Part shown: positions 48,873 to 62,000 of the stretch, piece after piece
How positions within the stretch are numbered: position 1 is the stretch's first letter
Layout of the letters: the number at the start of each line of letters is the position of its first letter
Origin: Pyxicephalus adspersus
Lineage: Eukaryota; Chordata; Amphibia; Anura; Pyxicephalidae
Assembly (NCBI RefSeq): GCF_032062135.1
Contig: NC_092859.1
Span: 28,533,091-28,597,090, forward strand
Length of the DNA stretch: 64,000 nucleotides
Direction of reading: 5' to 3'
Translations under genes and position numbers: made by a program
Notes under the pieces: model-generated
Databases searched by the model: none
The model's input: the letters and a program-made list of their open reading frames with translations, nothing else
Told to the model about the DNA's origin: nothing

Positions 48873-51322
48873 GTATTAAAAGCATGATCTCTCAAAGACA
48901 GATTTCTGTAAATGCTATGGAGCAGCCTACTTTAATATAAGCAGAAAACAAGCAGGTAAGAACTTGTAATAAAGCCATTTTCCTAAACAATTACATTATA
49001 TGTACTTAGGGGATTGTGTTTAAAGCAAAAACAAGGTTTCATGTTAACAGAGTGCACAACAAAACAATAAGCATTTTTGAAGATTAAAAAGGCTTTACAT
49101 TTCTGAGTTTGATGTTTAAAGGGCATCGACCTTTAGGGTATCGGAAGCTTTCAAAGTTTGTAATTAGCAGACTGTGAATTAATTACAAAATAAAAGCAAA
49201 ATATGGCTTCTGAAGGAAGAAAAACAAATCACAGCTAGAATGATCTTTCTATGCATTTGAAGGACGTTGCTGATAAAACTACAGCCGGGCTGAAGTAAGA
49301 TTGACAACGGTACATCCCGAAGACGACAAGATTAATCTCAAAATCCAAAGCGCTGATGAAAGACATTAATTATTCCTCATATGTTTATTCTGAGGTTGTT
49401 TTGAGGGATGTGGAGATGTCACTTACGTGTCTGTTATACCAGTTTATAATAAAGCTGATAACTTGGAACATAACTGTGCTATCTAGAAATGCAATCATGC
49501 AAAACAGACCAATCACACAGATAACAAAATAAGTGACTTTATATGAAAACACAGCTACTAACATCCTTGGGAATAAAATACTGGACATAAATAAAGCACA
49601 TTCCAGATTTGACTGAAATTTTAACACACTTCAGAATACATCCTAAAATTCCCTATATAGTTATAGGAGCATGCTTTCATTAGGAGTTAACAAAAATGAA
49701 AATGTTGAGATAAACCCAAATCCTTGATATGCAAGAGTTATGTTACCCCAGACATTACAATATATGGTCAGAATACAAATCACAAAATGTTCCCTAGGAC
49801 GGTAAGAAATGAACTTATATTATGATCAGGATCTGTATGATCCTGCCTGCCATGAGGCCTGGTGGGGCTTGTCATTCACTTTCTACACAAAAACAACCTT
49901 CTAAGGGTTGCAATATGACAAAAAGGTCATAAAGTAGCAATATTTTAGTATTTAGTAGGGAATACAGTTGTCAACCTATAACAGGAAGTGCCTGAATAAA
50001 GATCTGTACGGCAGGATCAATGGGTATTTTTGTAAACAAATATAGATCTGTGTGTAAACTCTGAATCGGTAGGAAGGTCTGCACATAAGGGACAATTCCA
50101 GAATGTGCAAGACGTCAGAATGTATGTAACGTCATTACTCTGGACCAAGCAAAAATAGCCAACCCAATGAGTGTCAATAACCATTCTGTAAATAACAAGG
50201 GTGATTGTGACAGGGTGACAACACAGAAGTACAAAGCAGGCTGCTAATGTCTGAACAATGGCTACATGAATACATATTTATCATATACCAAATACACCTT
50301 TATTCAGCTATAAAGGGGATTGAGGTCCTAAGTGGCATAAAATGAAATACATACAGATCAGCCCTTGTGCCCCACTCTTTCTCAGTCTCTGGGCTGCTGA
50401 TGAGGAACATTACAAATTTCCTCACGTGCTTGGCTGTCTTCACTTAATGTATTGCTCCTTATCTGCCAAGCTGCAACTATCAGCACCTTGCCAGCATAGT
50501 AAGAAGCAAGATCTGACATTCAAACTCTTTCCATGAAATGCTGGACAGGTAATGCAGGATGTTTATTTCACACTCATCCCATTGAGCTGGCCACATTTCT
50601 TTCCTGGAAAGATAAGCGGCGCTTGCATGGTGTGATGTTATCAAATGGCAGTCAGACACTGTCTTTTGTTATTTGCAACTAAAACTAATAGAGGCTGTGG
50701 TAACGACCTCCAAACAGCACCAGATAAAGACGATTTGGCCAGCTGAATCTTGGCTGCACCACAAGCATGCAACAAGAGCCAAATTACTTCTCCGAGCGAC
50801 AAATATACACGCTATCAACCTGGGCACATTTTGTGTTATACAGCAAAAAAACTCCAATCCATATTACAATATGGTGACAACAGCACTGGGGGATTCCGGA
50901 GAGTTTTTCCAAGGGACAGGCGATAGAAATAAGCTCTCTTAAAAACTACTTTAAGGTCAGTGCCCCTAAAACATCATTTTTATCTCTTGTAAAGCAAAAA
51001 AATAAAACATTAAGTGACTGTCTACAATAAAAGAACTATTCTTGGCACAGAAAACCAGAAATCCACCAAAAATCCAGCTAACCTCTAATTTCCTGTTTGT
51101 CATCAACGCATTGCTGCATAGATATTCCAAATCCCTCCCCTCACTCAGCCCATGGACTCCACCTTCATACACTTTAATTTCTTCCAAGCATTTGCCATAC
51201 CTCCCAACTTTTGTAGACATGGAAAACATTTTAGTTCAAAGTTTTTAGGCAAATAAAGTAAAAAAAAGTTTTTTAAACTCAAACCTAGTCTATGGTCCAT
51301 ATTTTTATCTTAAAAGCTTTAA

Positions 51323-51660
51323 AAAGAAGCAAAACTAAACCCATTATACTCACTTGTTTCTGTTCCCTTGCAGGGTTTGGACATCTTCCTTCAGACAACC
51401 TTTGCCCATTTTGATTGCCTGTGCCATGCAACTCCTGCACAGGCGAGTGGGAGTTCATTCATTCTTGGTGCCGCAAGGAAGCTGGGAATGCCGGGTATCC
51501 TGGCAGCCATTGCTGAAGATGCCCATGCTAAAAGCTCAGCTTTTTGACAGACACCCAGAAAGATCAGGCACATAGGAGGGATTTAATGCAGAAGGGAGAT
51601 CGCCTTGACTTGTATGAACGTAGATTGCTAAAAGTGGAACTTTAGTTCCTCTTGAAGATT
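51323..51660. repeat. Frog-type repeat with GGAACTAAA ends
   Basis: Left CTTTAAAAAGAAGCAAAACTAAACCC; right, on the minus strand, GAGGAACTAAAGTTCC. The interior shares GAGTTCATTCATTC-type and GACAG-type words with the repeat at 34022-34392. The imperfect inverted ends suggest a non-autonomous DNA transposon, superfamily unknown to me. Lies in MTPN intron 3. Confidence 0.5.
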
Positions 51661-52639
51661 GGTTTTAAAAAGAAAAGTCAGTAAAGCAGAGATGTTGGTT
51701 TAGGTAGTCTGCAAAGAAAACCCCAAACCACAAGCCACATTTAACACAGGCCTCTAATGCTAATTTACAAATGAGCAGGGGCTCATGAGACTTCCAGTTA
51801 TTGATAGCAAATTAGATTTTTACTATTCTGTTGTAGCTGTCTTGGTTAGCAGAAATTAAAAGGTATGCTGGCATCTGACCAGCAACCTGGCATCTGTTTT
51901 CTATCAGTAATGATATTCTGGCATGAATCGTGGCTACTGTCGGAATGCCCAAATCAGCTTGTCCAAAGCACAGCTGTCACGTCATTGGACATAAAGAATT
52001 GAAATGCAGCTAGTAGGAATGGCTTTCGAACACGAATGTGGAAGAATTATAATCAAGTTTCTGTTGTCTGAAATCTTTTCTCACACTAGAAAGAATATCA
52101 AAAGTGTAAGCGAGAATACAGCACTGTAGACACAATATTCTTTGGTTGGCAAAAGGAAGCAATACACAAAACTTAGGTAAGACTCACATTTTCCATAAAC
52201 ACATTCAAAAGTAGATTTACCTCCTTTTGCAGCAATTACAAGCTTTTATTTTCTGGTAAAGCTTTCCTTTGGAATGTGTGTTGGAAGTTAGGATCATTTA
52301 TCCAAAAGGAAATTTGTGGGGTCAGGTACTGATGGCCTAGCCTTGAAGACCAAACTTGCAATTGGTGTTCCAATTCATCCAAGAGGTGTAAAGTAAGGGT
52401 AAGGGGGCTGTGTACAGGCTACTTAGATTCCAATACCAATCTTGTCAAACCATGCGTTTGTGAAGTTGGCTTAGAATACAGGGAAAATGAATTTGCCAAT
52501 CCCGGATGTCCAATTCACTTGAATTGGGTACCTCAAATATGGAATAAATGTTCTGCAAATAAATACTGAAATAAGACAGGTTCATTATTGCAGAATGGAA
52601 AGGCAATGCCCCTCCGGCAATAAATCGCACTTACCCTCC

Positions 52640-53010
52640 TGATCATTATCTTTAGAGAGAAAATAAAAAAAACGCTTGCATGCATAGCTCCGTGGAAACT
52701 GATGGGACCTGCCCGTTATCCCAGCCTCCCCCGGCTCCATGTGCAGGAGTTATGCAATAATAGCTAAAAATTAGAACCTGGGATATACACATGAACAGGG
52801 GAGTGTGTTTAAAAAGAAACTGAGAACAGGCAGGTGGTCATTTATTTTGCAGAAGGATGCATGTGAGTTCATCAATTCCTGGAACATGGGAACGCTCAGC
52901 AGAAGATTGTGAACAGGCAGAAACGTTTGTTTTATTGCAGAAGAGACATAGCATGTCCCTTCTGCAATAAAGAGACGCTTACTGGGATATTTTTGTTTTA
53001 ATAGGCTTAG
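52640..53010. repeat. Degenerate copy of the GGAACTAAA repeat family
   Basis: Shares GAGTTCATCAATTCCTGG and the TTGCAGAAG...CCTTCTGCAATAA words with the copies near 34022 and 51323. It contains an imperfect palindrome around ATTGCAGAAGAGA. The ends are poorly defined. Confidence 0.4.
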
Positions 53011-56000
53011 TTCGCCTCATAGGTTACAAAATTCAGCACACCTAGACAGGGCCCAAAATGTAGCAGTCATCCTAGTAAATTAGTCAACAAACTTCTGCAT
53101 GCTGTTCTATTCATTCTATTTAGCAAAGCCAACGTTGTTTTGAGATGTAGAAGATCAAAAGCCATTATTATTGGCATAACAATGCCTCACAGATGCTGTT
53201 CTGTCTGTGCCAGCAGCCAAAAGGTTTACTGCAAAAGAAGCAGGCGAAATATGTGATAGACCACGTTTGTTTTTCTTAACAAAAACAAATCTGGGTTACG
53301 GATACTTTAATGAAACGTTTTATGCTCCACAGTCATAAAAAGGATAAACGATAATCCATAGATGACAATGCAAACAACGTCATTCCCTAGAGACCTGCAA
53401 GAGTTTTGCAGGAGACACGTTACGGTGCAGCCTTGATTTCTGCCACGGAACAGATTGAGAGGCGAGATGCTGAAACAAGCTTTTGTAAACAGATCGGTCT
53501 GTGTCCTGCGTGGGTGGCTTGGCAACACATAAAGGTGCATACATTTTCAATCATGAAATATTTGACAGGATGACTGGAATAATTGACAAAAGTCTATAAT
53601 TATATATTAAAGAGGACAACCATTAAAAAAATAAAACATTCTCTTTTTTCGGATAGCTTTGATTAAAAGACAAAGCTAAATAGATATATTGGAGCGGTTT
53701 TACCTGACTAAGGATTTGCATTCCTGTCTATTTAGACCAGATGTTTACACAGCTCCATCACACAGCAGTCCTGGCTGGGTAGAAGACCTAATTATTCTCA
53801 GGAGCACATTCAGAGGAGCACCTCGAGGAACTAGGCGCTGCCATTACTGAACTCCTCCTAAAATGGCAGCTGCTTAAATGTTTGAATTATTACACACTTG
53901 CCTAGCTATGAAAGAATTTAAAAGGTTTCTAGAAGATCTGTTGCTGTACTTCAGACAAAAAGTTCTGAAAATAGAAGTTACACCTTTGCCGAAGCACTAC
54001 TTGTGCACTCCATTAACGCACACCAGATCTTGCTCGAATGCTAGGCCACCTTTCCTCTTAAGGGTTGAATGAAGCCTGCAGAGGAGGTCCAGTTTCAATG
54101 CTTTTTATATCCATTTACACATTTAAAACTACTGTAGATTTGGTTTAAAGCATACAATGAAGTGTATGAGAATGCTTTAAATGTGAAACTCATTGAAAAT
54201 GTGGACAACTCAGCAAGTACTACATAAGAGGTTTCCATGAGAAAATGTAGAAATCGAGCATAAGCCACGAAAAGAATGTTCTGAATCTACCAACAGCTTT
54301 TTTACAAGGTATTTTTGCAAATCAGAAAGAGGATTACAGACCATTCAATTCAGAATAGTTGCGTTTCATGTGTTTTGCTTTCTAAACAGCTCTTTACTTG
54401 CAGCTTCAACAGCTGTGTACATTTCTGTACTCATTTCAGGTCTAGTACATGCAAGCAAATCCGCTGCCAATTATGCTTGCATGTACTAAAACTTAAATCA
54501 GTAGGATCGATTTGTAATACCTGAATGGTTGGAACTCCAAAATACTGCACAAACCTGTATTAGATCCAGTCCAATTTTGATTTTTTTTTTTATTTAATTT
54601 TTTTTTTTTTTTTAAAGATAGAAAGTGCTCACAATTTTGATCAGGTTTAGTGATTGTTTATACAGGAGATACAACATATGTACATTCAATTCATATGGTG
54701 TAGGTACAAAGCTATTAAAAAGTCATTGGATAAGGTTGATTTATTGGAAAAGTTAAACAGCATGTCTTGAGTTTTTCCTTTATCTGATGCTAGGTAGGTT
54801 TTTGTGTTCATGCCGTTACGTCAGTGTAATGCTACCAAGTATTACCGCTTGTACAGATACATTAAAACAGCTTGCAGGTAAAGTAAAAATGCTTTTCTAA
54901 TTGCAGCAATGTTTATGGTTCATTAAAGCTCCCAAATAACAACCCTCCCACCAGATCCAGAGGGACAGTCTTGGGCCTGCTGTCTAAAAGCCTTGTTCAT
55001 GCGCCCCTACGTGGTGTCTTTAGGACTCAGCAGCACCAGGACCTTGTCAATGCACAATCTATGAATAGACGTCTATGTCATCAGTCATCAACATGGATAC
55101 CAAAAAAACATTATCCCAATCTGCAGTGAGGAAGAAGGAAGATATAGGACCCAGCGCTCCATGTGCCCATGGCAAATATTTAAAGAATAAGCTTCTATTT
55201 TTTTTCTTTTTATAAATTATCTAGAGATGGAGGTTTATTATTTGGCCAAATTTCAGCGTTAAGAGTAATTCATTAGGAAATGATATAATCATAATTTAGT
55301 TCTGTGGCAGGCTTGGTAATACCTTGCAGTATTCAAGAAATACCAAAAGTAAGTGGTTGAACTGCAAGCCACAGAAAAACTAAAATATCAGTGCTAGATA
55401 AAGTTGACAATGCTCTAAAAATTCTGTGACAAATGCATTTTTCTTTGCATTACATAAAAAAGACCAAACACTTCTACAACATAGGACTTAACTGGCCAAA
55501 AAAAGCAATGGAGCGGATCTCAATCAACACAGAAGGAACGATATATGCATGTAAAAAAGCCTAGGCTAAATGCGAAGAATACATTAATTCAGCAACAAAA
55601 TTTATGTAAATTAATTCATAAAGAGCTAGGAAGCAGGCTATTTTGTGTCAGTTTGCAACAAAGCATTCTGACATTCAGGCAATTAAACTTTAAATAATAC
55701 ACAGGGACTTCACTTTTACCAATATGAAAGTTAAATGTTCTTTTGGATAGTCTAAAGTTTCTAATTTCAATGTATATTTTTCTTAAGCAGGAGACAAGAG
55801 GTGCTGTCACCAGGTGTTAGTCTACAAAGTATGTGTGGTCCTCTAACAAGCACTCAAAATACTACTGGCCAGGTGGTCTTTCTAGAATAACAAAGGTAAG
55901 AGTTATTGGTAAATGTAGTAAAAAACAATAAAACAATATATATATATACACACAACTGAAAGTCATATTTATTACCATCAACTTTAACATCAAAGTAAAC

Positions 56001-56559
56001 TTTTCTACCATCAAGGTAATGTACTCTAATCTCCCTGCTGTGCTATGATTTTGTATAGCATAATGAACATGCCAAACTTTTCAGATGAGATCTGTAGCCT
56101 GTGTCATTCCCTATCTCACCGCTTGCTTTAATAATTCGCACAACTTAAACCAAGCTTTCAATGATTCCCAACAAGAGCTTTGGGTGATCTTTAGCAGTTG
56201 CTACACTTCTGTGTATGTAACCTAACTTATGAATACTAGATGAAGGTTTAGGTATGAACAGCCAGCAGATGTTAGGATACGTGTTGCTATGAAAACTCCT
56301 AAATCAGGAGCTTCTCTGAATAAGAAGAATACCAATAAGAAAAACTTCAGAGTTGGGACTCACAGTTAGACTCTCTTGAGCGTTCAAGAGAGAACATCAC
56401 TAAACCATATCTGCATATATCAAAAGTCAACAATGAAGTCCGTACCTGTTCTCCAAATAGGTAAAAGAGGTATGAATTTAAACGTTTCAAACCTTGTAAA
56501 CCATTAATGAAAAGTTCTACCACTCGTTTAAGTGCAATGTAGCCACTGGAAGGCAACTA

Positions 56560-57106
56560 CAGTGGTACCTCGGTACAAGTACCGCTTTGGAATAAGTCCA
56601 ACTTGGTAATAAGTCCTGTTTGGACATGAAAAATTTTGCTTGGTATACAACCTTTGTTCTAGAACTTGTATGGGTCAAACTGAGTCAAAACACCACACGC
56701 TACCACGCTTTTTACCTCTCTCGAGACAAAGCCACGACTGCCCAAGAGTCCGCCAGTTGCTACCATTCAGTGAACAACCTGCGCTATAACTCTGTGAATT
56801 ACATAACATCTCCTCCTCCTCCCTTCTCAGCACCATCCTAGTAGTCACTCTACTCTTCTCAGCAAGGTAAAGTCAGGTTACATTTTCATTTATTTCATCT
56901 AATTACTTTTGTATTGATGTATTTTAGTATTAAGCAGTGTTTTTATTGTTTTATTCAGCCCCATTAATGTATAATCTAATAGGATTTTTTTCATGGGAAT
57001 GGATTAATCATTTTCCTTTTTTTTCTTATGGGAAAATTTGTTTGGTGTAAGTCCTGTTTGGTATAAGTCCAAGGAACTGGAACGTATTAGGACCAAGGTA
57101 CCACTG
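56560..57106. mobile_element. Pogo/Tigger-like MITE
   Basis: Ends are inverted: CAGTGGTACCTCGGTAC at the left, and CAGTGGTACCTTGGTCC when the right end is read on the minus strand. The left end is preceded by TA; the right flank is TT, so one target base may have mutated. Subterminal AAGTCC repeats occur at both ends. TIRs of the form CAGTGGTACCTCGG with TA targets are typical of pogo/Tigger elements. No transposase is encoded. It lies in MTPN intron 3. Confidence 0.65.
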
Positions 57107-57166
57107 TTTCGTTATAATATTTACATACATGTAAATACATACATACAATACACATTACAATACACA

Positions 57167-57261
57167 TCAAGGGTTAGCGGTTTGTCACACTTCCACATTG
57201 CAGGAATGCATGCCTTTAGCATTCAAAAGATGTCTTAATAAAGAGTTTTTGTATGCCTTTT
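57167..57261. repeat. 95-bp exact duplicate of a LINE segment
   Basis: Identical by eye to 57617-57711 within the LINE, at an offset of 450 bp and in the same orientation. The host LINE is old and mutated, so an exact match suggests a recent local duplication rather than a second LINE insertion. The segment between the copies holds a foldback element and a TA/CA microsatellite. Confidence 0.85.
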
Positions 57262-57302
57262 GGTGAGTATGATTTTTTTTAATTACCGGTATATTTAACA
57301 TG

Positions 57303-57385
57303 TATTCGGTGTATAAGACGCACCCACTTTCCCCCCCCAGTTTTGGGGAAGAAAAAGTGCGTCTTATAGTCTGAAAAATACGGTA
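57303..57385. mobile_element. Small foldback MITE (TATAAGACGCAC type)
   Basis: Inverted arms at 57303-57323 and 57357-57385 share TATAAGACGCAC, separated by a C- and G-rich centre. The outer ends read TATTCGGTG and, on the other strand, TACCGTATTTTTCAG. This is a widespread vertebrate palindromic element type; its superfamily is not certain to me. A TA/CA microsatellite follows directly at 57383-57429. Confidence 0.65.
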
Positions 57386-57429
57386 TATATATATATACAT
57401 ACATACACACACACATATACACACACACT
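57383..57429. repeat. TA/CA microsatellite
   Basis: Runs of TA followed by CATA and CA units, directly beside the foldback element and just below the 3' end of the LINE. Confidence 0.85.
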
Positions 57430-57433
57430 TATT

Positions 57434-59440
57434 GTGTCAGTTCAGTCTTTACAAACACAATAATATAAAGAGTCACCGGCCAATCAACCATACTCTGCAG
57501 ATGTACTAAACTGAACCCAGTAATACCAGGTCTGGATGAATTTAACCGTCTGATTCGTCCCAGTTGTTGTCAGGTCTTCCATATGGTAAACATCCGCCAC
57601 CCTCCTTAGCCAGTGCTCAAGGGTTAGCGGTTTGTCACACTTCCACATTGCAGGAATGCATGCCTTTAGCATTCAAAAGATGTCTTAATAAAGAGTTTTT
57701 GTATGCCTTTTTCAACATATCAGAGACATGGAGTAACGCCAAAGCGGGTTTATCTTTAATAATTATATTCGTGAGCTTATTGACAAGGTCTGCCACAGAA
57801 GACCAGTAAATAGACAAAGAAGGGCACTCCCAAAAAATATGCAATAACGTAACAGGAGCTGATCCACATCTCCAGCAGATATTGTCAGTATGGGGGTAGA
57901 CCTTCTGGGTGTTCTATACCACCGAGTGGCCAGCTTGTAATTTGTCTCCTGGTATTTATTGCAAACTGCAGCCTTGTGGCTGAAGTGGAGTAACATATCC
58001 TTTTGAGTTTCCGAAAATTTCACTTTCAAATCTGTCTCCCACCGGGTCACAAAGCCAGGAGTTTCAGGTGACAGTGACTTGTACGAGTAAGACAGGGAAC
58101 CTTTCAGGGGATTCCCCACTAAACACAGGGTTTCCAAAGGCAACAAGGAGCAGCAAAAGGTTGCTGGCTGTGGAAGAGCGCGGAACACATAAGTAAGTTG
58201 TATACGGTGCCAGGGATCAAAACGGGGCAACTCCTTAGCACGTTGCAACTCAGGCAAGGGATACCAAGACCTATCCTGTAGAAAATGAAATGCCCTGTAA
58301 ACACCCCTCGCCACTGGCAAAATATTGCATCGGATATCCAAGATGGAAACTATGGACATCCCAGTATGGGAGACAATGGCGATGGATAATCAACTACCTT
58401 TTCAGAGGAGAAAAACCGAAAGAATACTTTAGGAGTCGCCCCAATCAGAGGGTGTTGCAGAAAAGTAGCTTTGACCGTAGTTGGGGCACATGCCAAACGT
58501 CAATTGGGGTCGGAGATACAGCATCTTTCAAGCTTATCCAGAGTTTAGACCCACCAGTCCAACAACCTAGTCAAGTAAACCGCCTGTTGAAATAATATTG
58601 GGTCTGGAAATGCCATACCCCCCTTTGCCCTTGGAAGTCTCAAAATGTTAAATCCTAACCAAAGAGAGCCCAAAGACCATATAAACCTCGTAAACTCTGA
58701 CCTGAATTTACTCATAATATGCAATCCAAAGTGTACCGGGAGTGCCTGTAACATATATAACACTCTAGGCATCACGTTCATCTTCACTATATTACACTTC
58801 CCAAACCATGAAAAGGTCATTTGAGGTCTTTCCTAATACAGTTGAGGAGCGGCAAAAACTTAAGTTCCACAAAGCGTGACAAATCAGCAGGTATCTGTGT
58901 ACCTAGGTACTTAATAGAAGTGGAAGCCCAGCTATAAGGGAAAGACAGTGTTAGAGCCAATTGAGTTTGTCTCGGGACAGTAACATTTAGAGCCTCTGAC
59001 TTCTGGAGATTAATTCAATATGTTTGCATATGTACAGAGTTCTGCTAGCAGATTAGGAAGGGTCGTGAATGGTGAAGAGATAAAAAATAACGAGTTGTCT
59101 GCTTACGCTGCCACCTTGTGTTAAGAATGACAGACTTGGACTCCTTTTATGTACCTATTAGAACGGAGATGTCTTAAAAAAGGGCTCCAAAGTTAAAATA
59201 AATAACAACAGAGACAAGAGGCACCCCTGTCTTGTTCCATTTGTGATATTGAATGGTTGGGAGAGTTCCCCGTTTATGCACACTCTGTGGGGGTGGTTTA
59301 CATTTTATTTCGAGTACAGAGCTGTGACAAACTTTAGGAAAAGTTTGTGAATCAACAAAAGGTTTAGAAAAGTTAGATTTTGGAATGCATTAAAGACAAT
59401 AATTCCAACTGAGCTATTTGGAAAAGGCAGGAGAGATAAC
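57434..59440 (-). pseudogene. L1-like LINE, 5'-truncated and inactive reverse transcriptase
   Basis: Remnant of a non-LTR retrotransposon of the L1/Tx1 type, in the same direction as MTPN and inside intron 3. Read on the minus strand it shows, in order: FLKFVTALYSK; the finger/palm motif GTRQGCLLSLL at 59206-59238; the catalytic YADD region near 59095-59110, now A-stop-ADN; KYLGTQIP near 58900; FSWFGKCNIVKMNVMPRVLY at about 58760-58817; FTRFIWS; and a C-terminal region with HIFWECP near 57820-57840 and WYYWVQF near 57520. The frame is broken several times, so it codes for nothing. Sequence past about 59440 no longer matches, so the endonuclease domain and the 5' end are missing, the usual outcome of truncated reverse transcription. 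Assignment to L1/Tx1 rests on motif order and wording; a database search would fix the family. Confidence 0.85.
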
Positions 59441-60879
59441 TGGCGGAGGACTCTGGCACCCTCGATGAATTATCAATTGTTGGTTACAAAGGAGCAGAGC
59501 AAATTATAAAGAAGGCTGTGTTGTGCTTGACTGGCCTGGTTAAAACAGAAACATTAAAATAACGTAGCTGATCCGCGATCTGAAACGGTGCGTAAAACAC
59601 GGCACCAGCGCCAAGTAAACATTTAATTAGATTTAGAAGCATATGTTGTATGATGAATACAAAAAAGGAAAAACATATTCTGAGGGACATCACTAATATT
59701 TACTGCCTATTGGAAAATAAATCAGACTAAATTGGGTTAAATTAAAGTAAGATATCTTTGTATTTCTTTCAGGCAAGAATTATGCAGCCCTGTGTAGACT
59801 CATGGATGCAACTAGAAGTGCAAACTATGCTACATGGCCAAACGTTGGTGAAACCCCGACCATTAAAACAATATAACTTTATGGACCATTTCAAAATGAA
59901 AAACATAGAAAAAAAATGTGAACTTTGAATTCTGGTGTGGCGCCTTCTCCTAGGTATTACTTGACTTGTATTGCGTTAGCCTCATGCAGTCCCTGTACAG
60001 CAGAGTCCAGTCTGGGGTGAGGTAAGGAAGCAGTACAAGGAGCTTGGGTCTATGTATTTCTTCTTCTTATGTAGCAGCCTAAATGAAAGAATTAATTTCT
60101 GTGTACATTCTTAAAAATTATCGTGTTGAATAAGCAGCCATTTTAATATGCCTAAAATGCTTGTGACTCTTGGAGAAGTCACAATTAATGAATGGCAAAC
60201 ATTCTAAGCAGAGAGGCATTAAATTCCATTTACAATAAATTTAGCAAGGACAGCCACATTATAATCAATATGTTTGATCTAATAAACCTAGATCAATAGA
60301 TAAATCAAGTCATGTTAAATCCTGCAAAAATAATGTTTTTTCCTCCAAACCTGGGTTCCGGTGACCTCCAAAACAACTCAGAGCATGGCCAGAGCATTTT
60401 GTCTGGTGGGATGTCCAGAAAATAGAGAAAAGCACTCTCTGCAGCTGCCTGAGCAGATAAAGTCCCTTCATTTCAACAGGCATGCACATGGGGATTTCTG
60501 TTTCATATGGCTGCTTTTAACTTCGGCAACCTAGAAGAACTCTGGGCACACTCATGCCACACAAGGGAGATGTCTCCGACGACATTTAAATTAGATTGGA
60601 CAAAAATGTCACAGTCACTTACAGTATATGAAAGGAAGAGGATGAAGTGGAAACCTGATCTACACTGTAGCATCTGTGTTTGATTCGTGGATTAAATCTA
60701 TTTAAAATTGTTATAGTGTGATAAGAAAAGAGCAGGATGCCCTTATCAAGCAAAGACACTTACAGAACAGAGAACAAGGATTAGACTACCATGAGCTGGT
60801 TGTTGTAAACGTAGATGATGCTAATAGCATACAGCTGCAAACAGATCAAACAAAGAAACTCGCAGACAGTTAAACTGCG

Positions 60880-61025
60880 TAAACACTTCCAATTTTTGTC
60901 GTTGGAAAGGACCTTTCACGATCCTTTCCAACGACAAGGGGCTGCAAGATGCATGTTTTTGTGTTCTTTGATCAAACTCAAAAGGGAACATAAGACATTT
61001 TTCTTAATGCTACATTTTTTATCAT
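60880..61025. repeat. Harbinger-related fragment with a perfect hairpin
   Basis: A 16-bp perfect stem (60896-60911 with 60922-60937, 10-base loop) built from GTCGTTGGAAAGGA. The same words, GTCGTTGGAAAGGAC and then TGAAAGAC, occur at the right of the Harbinger-like MITE at 35523-35831, which links the two. Confidence 0.55.
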
Positions 61026-61848
61026 AGTTGTGAACAGAATCCAACGTGATATTGGGAAATATGGTCAGTGAGGAAAATGCCATGACCATGCAGGTAAATT
61101 CATTTAAAATGTGGAAGTATAAAGGAGGGCTGAGGGTAAAGAACTACTGTCAGTTCACAAAAAAGTTTTCAACTAGGAAACAGAGTAACTGATATGAAAA
61201 GCACCTTCAGGAGCTACTGAAGGTGCACAGCTGGGAACTCTTCGTCATTGCTTGCCTTTTTTTATTATAATTCCAAACAATGTAACAAGCTAGGTACCAG
61301 AAAAACAAATCTGATCATATTTCATGATCATGCCATGATCATGCGAGGCTTCTTGAGGTGCCTATGTCTCAGCATGAGTAATGTGGAAACTTCTATTTAG
61401 ATGTCCAACAGTGGAGTCGCCTTAGGCTCCATAAAACTGCAGTGGCCTAATATCATAATGAATGAAATGCCAATGAATTGTTGTGTTGGATAATTGGCCT
61501 CCGCTCCCAGAGGACTCCTAGCAGACTCTGAAAGCAAAAACTGCTTTGAACAAAAATACTGGGAGTGTAGGGGAAGGATGGGAGTAAAACTAATGTAGTC
61601 GGTTGATTTGCAATTCTATCCAGTGTGTGGGATACCTGGTACTTCAAGGTATGGGGGACACGCATTTCCATGTGGCTGTTGCTTGGTCTCTAAGGTACTC
61701 AGCAGTATTATAAAAGTGTAGATTTTCTTAGCCTTGAGTAAGCTTCAAGTCAGAACTAGAGTTTCTTGGAGGGACACAAAGTAATGATTCACTCACTATT
61801 TTTTTGGCTTGTAGGTCGAATAGGTGGATTTGGCATATGCTTAGACCA

Positions 61849-62000
61849 GGGGTGCTCATCTGCAATTCTCAAGGGCTACATAGAGGCTAGCGTAGAACAG
61901 TAATTTTGTAAAACATATCCCTTTCCTCATTTACTGCTGTTAGAGAAATACTAAAAATGTTCACATATCCTGGCCTCAAGTACTGTATTTGAGAAGCAGT
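61849..62000. repeat. hAT-like repeat, CAGGGGTGCTCA family
   Basis: Left end CCAGGGGTGCTCATCTGCA, with TTCTCAAGGGCTACA; right end, on the minus strand, CTGCTTCTCAAATACAGTAC and TTGAGGCCAGGA. Related pieces are at 9711-9857 and 35985-36050. It lies in MTPN intron 3. Confidence 0.55.

Noticed and set aside
57763..58359. 198-codon minus-strand ORF, the longest in the window
   Set aside because: It lies within the L1-like LINE between recognisable C-terminal reverse transcriptase segments; it is transposon debris, not a host gene.
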